A stretch of DNA of 64,000 nucleotides from positions 18,029 through 82,028 of the forward strand of contig JADNYJ010000168.1 of the NCBI GenBank assembly GCA_015501075.1, read 5' to 3'. The stretch's first letter is position 1. Each line of letters opens with the position of its first letter. Below are positions 55,101 to 64,000 of the stretch, in pieces. The stretch comes from Gymnopilus junonius. Its lineage: Eukaryota; Basidiomycota; Agaricomycetes; Agaricales; Galerinaceae. The notes under the pieces were generated by a model. It made no database searches. It was not told the origin of the DNA and was given only the letters and a program-made list of their open reading frames with translations. The position numbers and the translations under genes are program-made.

Positions 55101-56065
55101 GGGTGCCGTGGGACGAGTTATGGTCATTTGATTACTGGTGTGTTCTTGCTCTCCCAAGCTGTCCCTTTACATCCACGCCTTTCGTTTCTCTTTTTTCTCT
55201 TTGAAGCGGGTTCTTGCGGATGTTTCTAAGGTCCTGGGAAGATCAATATGTCCACCTTCAAATATCAAGTCTTCCGTATATTCAATGTGAGTTTTTCACT
55301 GTTCCCTGTCTAATTAACAAATAAAGGAAATGATACTCCCGGCCGTATTAAGTTCATGATCTTCATTTGGTTGGATTCTTTTGCGGACCTCGTCGATTCC
55401 AGTCTGTCACAAATGTTATTTAATCCAGAAGGTCTGAACAGTGTAGGATGACGCTTCCTTGGTGCGCACGGTTTCAGATGTAGCTGTGCTGATTATCCGT
55501 TAATCGCGCGCAAGGAACGCGAACAATGAACGACATCGCGTCACTCGATGCATCCACGATAAGGTATAATCAGGGGTTTTACTCGCCAATTCAAGCGTCT
55601 GATTTAGCATTGCAAGTGATGTTGCAATTTGCAATACTTATAATCTCTTCCGTATTCCAAAATATTGAGTTTTAGGTGCATAGTGTATAGATCATCAGCC
55701 TGGTCGACTTACTACCCTATGTAGTATGATTTTGAATCTCTGAGACAGTCCAGTAAAGCAGTCTTGTCCACCGTCGACTCGCAAAGGTTGCTTTTGCCCA
55801 TTATCACTTTCGGATCATTAAGCCGCAATGCCACGGCAACTTCCAGACTTCTTATCTTCCTTCGGATAGCTGCCGTGATCAACTCATCAACACTCATCTT
55901 ATCCCATGAGTCATGACGAGACGAGGACGCAATCTCATCTTCCAGTCACGCAAATCATCACCATCTTCACTCTGTTATGTTTTATATATATATCATACCT
56001 TAAATTTGGACATAGTACTCACCCGTTCTTTTCATTTCCCCTCGAAAGCGTGAACTCTCAACACA
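55101..56065. other. Spacer upstream of the dioxygenase gene
   Basis: No supported gene on the plus strand. On the minus strand an ATG frame at 55897-55712 (MSVDELITAAIRRKIRSLEV..) looks helix-forming and could be a first exon, but no continuation was found. Confidence 0.3.
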
Positions 56066-57593
56066 ATGGCACCTCCATCTTTTCTTGGCTCTCTCAGCTC
56101 TTTCGAGTCTTACGATACCACCCCCCACGTAGGGACAACTTTCCCCGACAAATCTGTCCAACTATCAAAGCTCCTTGCCGCGCCCAACTCTGACCAACTC
56201 ATCAAAGACCTAGCAACCTTGGTGTCCCACCGAGGCGTCGTCTTTTTCACGGACCAGGACCTCGATATCGAACAGCAGAAAGTGCTCGCAACGCGCTTAG
56301 GGGAGCTCTCGGGTAAACCCAAGACTTCGAAACTGCACAAGCATCCCATCTCAGAGGAAACGTCCGAACTGGGCACGGAAGTGTCTATTATCTCTTCGGT
56401 AGGGTGAGTTGCTGCACTTTTTTTTTCTGGTTATTTCTCTCGTGACTGACCGATGCGCGTAGAGGAATTGCAAGACCTGATATTACTGAGAGGAGCACCC
56501 GTGCCAGCACCGGTTGGCATTCTGACATTTCGTTCGAACCTGTTCCTTCCGATTATGCCGTACGTTACGGGGTGTTCTCCAGATTAGCAACCGCTGTTGA
56601 CAACGTTGCCGTTTATTAGATTCTCAAGATCCATACCCTGCCTGAGGGTATGTTGTTTTCCAGTTACCACATTCCTTTTTCTAACATTGGCATTATCAAT
56701 CGTTCTAGTTGGCGGTGACACTTTGGTAAGTCATCAACCTCCTAGCCAATAATTTTTGAATACTCATGACGATTTCACACTTCAAGTGGGCAAGGTACGC
56801 TTTGGGTGCAGGTTATCACGGAACCCCACAACTTATTACTTTCAAAACAGCGGTTACGAAGCATACGACAGACTTTCACCAGTCTATAAGAAATTCCTTG
56901 AAGGCCTGACGGCAGTCCACAATGCGGACGTCTTTACCCGCGTATGTTCTGACGCATTGCATCATAGTAAACCTGTCATCACAATTGCTGTCATTTAGTA
57001 CGCCGAAAGGAAGGGTATCAAGATCCAGGATCCACGAGGGGCGCCCGAAAATACGGGCAGTGATCTGACAACCATCCAGTAAGCATTCCTGGAATTACGT
57101 CCACTATAAGTACTGAACACACGAAAAACAGCCCTGTCGTTCGAACCAACCCTGTTACGGGATTCAAATCACTCTATGTGAACAGAGGGTTCGTCAATCC
57201 ATCTCCATCGCTCATATAATAATCTCTCTTAACAACCCCCCTTCTCACAGGTTTACCAAGCGCATCGTCGAACTCACACTTGACGAATCCACTGACGTAC
57301 TCAACTACTTGGAACACCACGTTTCCGAGAACCACGACCTGCAAGTGCGATACCGCTGGCGAAAGAACGACATCGCAATCTGGGACAACAGAGTCACCTT
57401 GCACACCGCCACGTATGTCCTTTCCTTTCATTATTTGTGATTTCTGAGTAATTGTTTGATATGTTTCGATAGGTTCGATTACGAGGCCCTGCGAACAGGA
57501 AACAGAGTCGTAAGTCTGGGTGAGAAGCCCTACTTTGACCCGAATTCGAAGTCGAGAAGGGAAGTCCTTGGTTTGAAAGTTCCGGTGGCATAA
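56066..57593 (+). CDS. TauD/TfdA-family Fe(II)/2-oxoglutarate dioxygenase (332 aa)
   Basis: Non-haem iron dioxygenase that hydroxylates small substrates such as sulfonates, like yeast Jlp1; the actual substrate is unknown. Ten exons assemble in frame: 56066-56403, 56463-56559, 56620-56647, 56709-56725, 56787-56794, 56851-56941, 56999-57078, 57132-57188, 57251-57412 and 57473-57593. Iron-binding H-x-D is in GWHSDISFEP and the distal His in NRVTLHTATFDY; other family blocks are LPEVGGDTLWASGYEAYDRL, SLYVNRGFTKRIVELT and the C-terminal ALRTGNRVVSLGEKPYF. Exon 5 is only 8 bases (TGGGCAAG). The donor of exon 8 (gttcgt) is weak. Cytosolic: no signal peptide. TAA at 57591-57593. Confidence 0.9.
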
Positions 57594-58185
57594 ATATGGA
57601 TCGCAGAAGGTGGCGTAGACCACTGAAGTGAATGGGTGTATCATATGTATCTTTTTGTGTATGTATAACGACATCCCGGCCTTAAGCAAACTGCATGTAT
57701 GTATATATCAATCAATCCGGCGAGATGTTTTTTCTCCTACACTGCACGTTCCAATATTTCGGTGGCTAAAGTGCTGCGGACTCCAGTTTATAAATATATG
57801 TGGCCGATGTGCCGCTGTGAAAACACGATCATGAACTCGACATTTGTATGAGATTTAACTTTCGTATATCAGGCTCTGCTTTCCACATAACCATAAACGC
57901 TCTCTTCAACATGGAGAAGAGTTATTTAGGAGACCTCTCCGGCGAAGGCTGCTCAAAATGTCAAAGTTCTTCCCGACATCAAAACGTCTTTTGACATCAT
58001 ATTCCTGTCATGGACCTCGAAATAGTTTCACAGAGCGGCTTATTGGTAATCGATAACCTGTTCCTGAAACGAAACAGGGCTTACTTACCGGTCATTGCGC
58101 GGCATCGCATTATCCTTATCTGTTGTTTCTCAGGATCGCTCTACTAGGGAGTCGAAGGTCGTTCTTCCCTCGACCTCCATCACCA
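57594..58185. other. Intergenic region
   Basis: No gene seen. Holds the 3' flank of the dioxygenase and the upstream region of the membrane-protein gene. Confidence 0.4.
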
Positions 58186-59411
58186 ATGGCCCAAGCCCCA
58201 GCGCTGCTCATCGACGACTCGAATCCCCAGATTCGATACATCTGCTTCTCATACAGCGAGCTAGCAGCCAAGTCCTACTACAATAGTACCTGGACGACGT
58301 CAGCGGTGGGTGATTATTGTGGTAATGGATGGTTTTCCTACACGTTCCAAGGTTCGGCTTCCATTGCACTGCCATTGGCTGCTCGAGTTTCCTTGGTTGG
58401 TTGATACCTGATGTATAGGGACTGGAATTCGTGTCGCGGCTTCTGTCTTGGCGCCTAGCACCAATTTCTCTGTGAGACTTGACGACGCGGACTTCGTACC
58501 ACAGACAGGACAAGGCTCATACATTTCGCCCATCCTACCTGATGGAGAACACACCATTACCTATTCACTACCGCAAAATAATTTCACCATTCCATCTCTG
58601 GACTACTTGGCGGTAACACCAGGACCATCTACTCCATTGCAAGGGCAAATGCTTGCCGTAGATGATCTAGACAATTCTATCAGCTACACCGGCAGTTGGA
58701 AAGACGATTTGGTCGTTCCACTCACCTTCATCCAGAGTTCTCCTCTTTACCATGGTACCGCTCATTGGAGTTCAACTGTGGGAGATTCTCTACAGTTCGA
58801 GTTCGAAGGTGCGCTGAACTCCTATCTTCTTTCAACTGTCAAGCGATAATGGTATTGACGATCACGATTCAGGATCGTCCATCTCAGTCTATGGCATAGC
58901 TGTGAACATTTCCGAGGGCAGTATCATTGCCAACTATGCTATTGACAATGGAGCATCCACCCCTTCTGGCCTGCCACCGTTTACCATCGATTCCACCCCC
59001 TTGTCCAGTTATTCCACGCCGACTTGGAACCTGGAACCCACACGCTCGCTCTCAATGTCACTCAGATCCAATCAAACCAAGCGCTTGGTGTTGATTTATT
59101 CACTTACAACGCATCTTTCAGCGATGTTTCATCCTCATCCTCAATCTCTCTAGTAAACCAAAGCTAAACGCGGGATCCAAGCTGGTATCACCGTTGGTGT
59201 GCTGGCCTTCGCTGCCATTGTCGCCTTTCTTCTTCTCTTCCTACGCAGGAGGTACAGCCGGCCAGGAATCCCAAATTCCGACTGTATGATAATTGTGAGT
59301 GCTTCGCAATAATAATTCCTTTTCTTTATTAAAATGTTGTTTATAGTTGAAGCTGGAGACAGAAAGTCGTCGTTCCCTCTGCAGACTGGCAAGCAAACTT
59401 ACCCATTCTAA
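58186..59411 (+). pseudogene. Single-pass membrane protein with extracellular beta-rich domain, frameshifted
   Basis: From the ATG at 58186 (MAQAPALLIDDSNPQIRY), exons join across introns near 58351-58420 and 58809-58873. The ectodomain includes NSTWTTSAVGDYCGNGWFSY, GIRVAASVLAPSTNFSVRLD, QMLAVDDLDNSISYTGSWKD and SSISVYGIAVNISEGSIIAN, with two similar halves rich in Ser/Thr/Asn and N-glycosylation sequons. A one-base loss in a C-run near 58999 separates it from LFHADLEPGTHTLALNVTQI. Another frame change near 59163 prec edes the membrane span ITVGVLAFAAIVAFLLLFLR with its basic RRRYSR stop-transfer. A last short exon ends near 59411. This layout matches type I membrane proteins that are widespread in agarics; ligand unknown. 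Both shifts may be sequencing error. Confidence 0.6.
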
Positions 59412-59809
59412 GTCTCTGCTGCACATATCTTTGTACAGTTTTTTTCCTTTTATCCCGTTATGCTTTCTGTTGTAAGATCGAGTTTCATTCGTATAAACGT
59501 TTTGTTGTCTGTACATATAGTTGTAACCTGTATTATCTGAATATAAGCACATTCTATCATTGTATCAAGTCTGGAATTTTCGTTCATATAAGTATGAACG
59601 TCACTGAGTTGCAAGGCGACCTCTTCACCTCTTGGCGACCTCAAGTATATTTACAGAATGAATATCGCTCGATATTCTCTTCTCTTCTACTACAATTACA
59701 CAAAGTTGCATAGTACAGGAATAACATGTAAAGAAGGAATCATGCAAATTTTCCTAATTAGTAAGGCGCTTACAATAATCTGGGTTGCCTACTGGTTCTG
59801 TGACAGCTG
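59412..59809. other. Convergent intergenic region
   Basis: No gene seen between the 3' ends of the membrane-protein gene and the oligopeptide transporter. AT-rich, with scattered ttgtatca/tataagta motifs only. Confidence 0.4.
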
Positions 59810-62800
59810 TCAGGAAACGAGCATCTCTTGGTTAAATGGGGAAACGAACCAGGCCCATGTAGGGAAAGGTCTAACCGTGCCGCTTCCTCCCCCCACAGCG
59901 AAGGTGTAGACAAATATCATAACCTAAATTGATCATCATGAATCCATTAATATACGGGTGAACGACTTACAGATGTTCCACCATCAAGAGCAGCGCTCAT
60001 GAGGAAACTTGGAATAAGTGGTTAGCCATCGTAGTACTTTGCTAGAAAAGGCAAACATACTTGTATTTACGGAACCAAGTAGCGCGATATCTGCGAAGGC
60101 ACTAAGACTACGTAGAGAAACCAAATCGAGAAAGACGTACTTGCGAAGGTAATACTGAGAAAATATTGCCAGCATAAAGCTCGAAAATATGGATGAATTG
60201 ATTCCAACGCTCAAAAATCCAAGTTCGGCTGATCCACATCATGACAATAATAGCACAAAATACATTCAATAAATCACACTCACCAACAAGGATGGGCGTG
60301 AAAACAAAATTGATCCCACCTTCGGATATTCCTATGAAGCAGCCAGAAAGGAATGGGGAATAACAAGCCGACTAAGAGCATATAAGGCACGAACTTGGGG
60401 ATTCAAGTAAAACAACGATTGCTACCACGTCAGGGAATAAATGACTCACAGCATAAGGTGTCCCTGGTGCATATAGAGGTTTACCCAATGCACCCCACGA
60501 GATAGCGTCGCTATTATATGATTGAACCTAGAGCAAGCTGAAGTCAATTTATTCATTAGGAGAATGGACGTTCTACCTGTTGTCCCGACCAAACATTCGT
60601 CCCCTGTACTTGAAGAAGGATCTCACGCTGGAAGTTAAGACAACCTACGGCAAGAAATGTTAGAATGCAGTCTGAATCGACTGATAGATGCTGACCCTTG
60701 CGATAACAAAGTTGAGTAATCCTCCCTAAGGCAGTAGAATAATGTCACTCTCGTGCCTCTAGGACTGAAATCGAAAGCCACGTACCACGATAGTCCCAAT
60801 AGTTTGGACAGTAAAGGTGACTACAGGGGCAATTTGTATATTGACCCTACAACACGGCATCAGCTAAGTTTGCGAACTATTATCCATGGAGAGGAAACCC
60901 ACTAATTTGAGATCACTGAGAAGATTAAGCGCTTGTGTAACGGGATTCCACCCATACATCGTGAAATACATGTTCGCAACAGGCTTTCCAGGTATGAGAG
61001 CACCTCCCAACATCTATTATACGGAAAATAAATTACGGCGTGTGAAATGATGAATATAAGTGGTTACCTGGACCATATTTCAATGCTGGTGCATAGCCGA
61101 CTGTTGCGTTCAACTAGATGACAGTATCGTCGATTTGCTGAAATGCAGAGCTCAAGCGAAGAAAAGCTCACTGTTCCAATTATTGGCACGAACATCCAAG
61201 CGAAGAGGACGGCAATAATGAAACCCCACCACGGTAACCCAGACTTTGGCAGCATAGCATGTTCCGAGGGAAACAGCGCCGGTCACGAAGAGAATTACAA
61301 CATACCACCAATTCGATATTTCTCTGTATACCTGTTAGGAGTGAGCATGCGAAGGCACTCAATACGAGTTCTCATATATACCTTCATGCGACGATAATGA
61401 GCGTCATCACATTCTTTAGTACGAATGAAGCCCAAGACGGTTTTATAGTGCCAGAGGAGGAAATGGGTGACGGCAGCTAATGAATGTAGCAGGTGGTCAT
61501 CGTTCAAATATCTGAAGTCAACGAGATCTGGCTCTTACCTCCAATATACATCGTCCTGCTGACTTTGAACAAGAGTTTGATGCAGCATACCAGGGAAGAC
61601 CCTTGACAAATATAATAAATTCGCATCTACACACAATTGATGCAGTACTTACTTGCACGGCCAATTTCTCCTTGTTAAGGGTGAAGTCAGGATTAAGGAT
61701 GGCGAGTTGATCGTACTCGGTTCCTGAAATGCGCGTGACGCATCCAAAATTTTAAAAATATAGAAGGCGTACCATTTTTGTAGAACAGCAATTGCGTCAG
61801 GAAGGGGAATTTTGCGTATTCCAAGTATTTGCCGCGAAGCATGCGCAAAAGGAAATTCTGTTCACATGAGTCAGCAACAACACTGACGCAGGTAGTCGAT
61901 GCCTCACATGCATACTAGCACCCTCCATAGAGAGATAGCTGAGTGGAGAGTGGAGTAAACAATGAGCCGATTGTTCCTCCACCAGAACCAACATATGCCC
62001 AATCCAAAGATATCGAAAATAGGCCTAATCCCTCATTACCAGCAGCCACCTGTTGAAATGGACTTAGTACATGAGAATGAATCAGTCCGTCAGACTTCAC
62101 CGAATATGCGCGTAATCCAAGGGCTGTGTTGGTCGGCCAAACAGAAGATACTGATGCCATTAAGCGTTCTGAGAAGAGAATGAGGAGGAAACTGGAAGTA
62201 GGCATTTCAAACTGAACGCACGGTGCAATATATTCCTATATATTCAGCGTAAGCAGAATCGATGGAATGAATGGGAAGACTGCGACGCACGGGAACCATT
62301 CCCAGACAAAAATACCAATGAATAAAATCCAGAAAAACTTCAACCGCTTCTTCTGCATGACGGCAGAATGTCCTCGGTGCAGTGTGTCGAATAATTGGAC
62401 AGTTGGCATAAGCTGCGGGTAACGGCAAATGTAGGGTACACCAAGAAGCTCCTTGCAATGCCTTGCTCCATAGAATTAGCAATTACCCCAAGTGAGTGTG
62501 AAGTAGAAATACCTGCAAGGCCATAACCTATTAATTGGGACCCAATCAATCTATTAATAAGAATGTCAAACGACGACTCTGCAACAAAACGAAAGGAAAG
62601 TACTTACGTGAAGATTCCGACAGCTGCGTTTGGTCGAATGTGGTAATAAAGGTCTTGGGCAGCAAATATGCTTATGGCAAGCGCCGAAGATGAGGCAGTC
62701 GAAGCCATGATGGTTATTGCCACATGTTCTTTCAAGTCTATATAAAAGGAGATAGTAGATTTATATCAAAATGGGTGCCTTTTCTACGTACTGAAAGGGC

Positions 62801-63604
62801 CTGGGTTCATGAATCTGAACGAGAATAAGTCAGCCCTTATAAGTGTTCGTTTCTTTTTACCACATACCTCCAGAAACGCGAATCAGGTGTCCGAATGCGA
62901 GCGTTTTCGCCGGTCCTGGAATTATCTCCTCCAAAATCTATGCATATTGGGGTGAGAATAATTCAAGGACTTGGCTGAATAATACCTTTCCAAGGATATA
63001 TGATACGATCTGGTGAACAATAATTGACGTTCAGGTTAGAGGAGCATTTGAAAACTTTGGACGTACCTGCAGAAATAGCTGACTGACTGAGATCTTCGGG
63101 GCATAGATTAGCTTTCCAATCAGATCGGTGAATGCAACGCTAGCTACCGTTTGAGGTCGAAAGTACTATGTGAAGAATGTGAGACCAAGACCGCGTCGTT
63201 AACTCTAAAGTCAAGGTACGTACGAAAATTTGGCCCAAGACAGCTCCGAAACAGGCCAGGCCCAGCGAAAGAAACCACATGCGAAATGTCCAGATAGGCA
63301 GCGTGGGGTCGTCATCCAACGAAAGAAGCCGAAGTGAGTAATCCAAGTCCGTAGCTGATCAAGCATGGTACTAGTCAATAAACTGATAACCACTCGATGA
63401 GAGAGAACGTAGTACCGATGGGCCTCTCCTTCCCGTCATCTCCAAGGTCAATTAAGCGTGGACCGTCAGTGAAGACTTCGCCAATCTCCGAGCTCGGTAG
63501 AGATAGGTCGTCTACCTTTGGATCGCTCGCCTTATCGTCCAGCAAAGACGGTGGCCGGTTCGCCACGGGTACCTTCTCATCAATGGCGATTTTTTTTCGC
63601 TCAT
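59810..63604 (-). CDS. OPT-family oligopeptide transporter
   Basis: Proton-coupled uptake of small peptides (or related metal-peptide complexes) at the plasma membrane. Many short exons carry, in order: RLLSLDDDPTLPIWTFRMWF (family signature at the first membrane span), FTDLIGKLIYAPKISVSQLF, KALQGASWCTLHLPLPAAYA, KKRLKFFWILFIGIFVWEWF, GNEGLGLFSISLDWAYVGSG then TPLSTQLSLY, THFLLWHYKTVLGFIRTKE, LPWWGFIIAVLFAWMFVPII, MLGGALIPGKPVANMYFTMY and, near the end, RATWFRKYNFLMSAALDGGT and VYTFAVGGGSG. Stop TGA at 59810-59812. The N-terminal acidic tail is in a frame without an ATG; the nearest ATG (63604) would need a length change in an A-run of eight just after it, so the start is unresolved. Confidence 0.8.
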
Positions 63605-64000
63605 TGATGCAGGGTGTGTGTTGTGAGGAACCAGGTTTGAAGTTACTGAGAACTTGAAGGGGAGATACTTGTTTCAAACCTTTCTCTTATTAGATTTTCG
63701 TTAGATTGTTGCACCTGACAGATAAGAGAAAAGGATACCAGATAACATCACTTGACATGAGACGTGAGAGTGCGGTATCTGTAAAGCGCAGGAGAAGCAT
63801 TTCAGGGAGCAGAGGCGACAAAAATACCAGATGTATCGCATGCTTGGGAGAACAGATAATTGACACTATCGCCCAAAGCGGTCTATGGGCGATTTCAGTC
63901 TTCGATAAGACGACACATCATAGTCCAAAAAGAGGCCGGGATTCACCCATGGAATTGAGAGAAAAACTGTGGCCCACAACATCGAGACCTGAGTTACAAA
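63605..64000. other. Upstream region of the transporter gene
   Basis: No other gene seen. Probably promoter and 5' leader of the OPT gene, continuing beyond the window. Confidence 0.35.

Overview
The window looks like nuclear DNA of a basidiomycete fungus, most likely a mushroom-forming agaricomycete. The genes have many short introns with GTRNGT donors, and the transposons and lineage-specific gene families are typical of agarics. No rRNA, convincing tRNA or CRISPR is visible. Exon coordinates below were derived by hand from splice signals and reading-frame continuity, not from transcripts.

Layout. 1-4.6 kb holds decayed genes: a broken copy of an uncharacterised gene family (193-1290), a broken glutathione S-transferase (1452-2264), and low-information sequence. 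4.6-12.0 kb (arm A) carries the uncharacterised family gene, two tandem short-chain dehydrogenase/reductase (SDR) genes that are both frameshifted, and a leucine-rich-repeat-like gene. 12.4-15.5 kb is an intact mitochondrial citrate carrier with nine exons and two very long purine-rich introns. 15.8-17.2 kb is a uroporphyrinogen-III synthase gene with several apparent frameshifts.

17.6-44.9 kb is a repeat island. It holds a terminal-inverted-repeat element, relics of agaric multicopy gene families (one of them, at 26.6-27.2 kb, still looks intact), a decayed WD40 gene, a Tnp2/Plavaka-type transposase relic containing or abutting a hAT-type MITE with 8-bp target duplication, a 1.46 kb palindromic element, LTR fragments and a degenerate Ty1/Copia retrotransposon. 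Between 22.4 and 31.3 kb there are about twelve near-perfect short hairpins that share the core CTGG-ACAC-CCAG but have different, self-complementary outer arms. I consider this the most unusual signal in the window.

44.9-50.1 kb (arm B) is an inverted duplicate of arm A. In it the two SDR genes have been fused into one intact gene, and the uncharacterised gene has acquired a new in-frame ATG at the duplication junction. 51-64 kb returns to ordinary genes: an HMG-box transcription factor, a TauD-type dioxygenase with an 8-nt exon, a single-pass membrane protein with frameshifts, and an OPT-family oligopeptide transporter.

Several otherwise good genes (uroporphyrinogen-III synthase, the membrane protein, the transporter start, SDR copy 1) differ from an open frame by one base in or near a homopolymer. 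This is compatible either with recent pseudogenisation or with long-read assembly error, and it should be settled before any of these genes is called dead.
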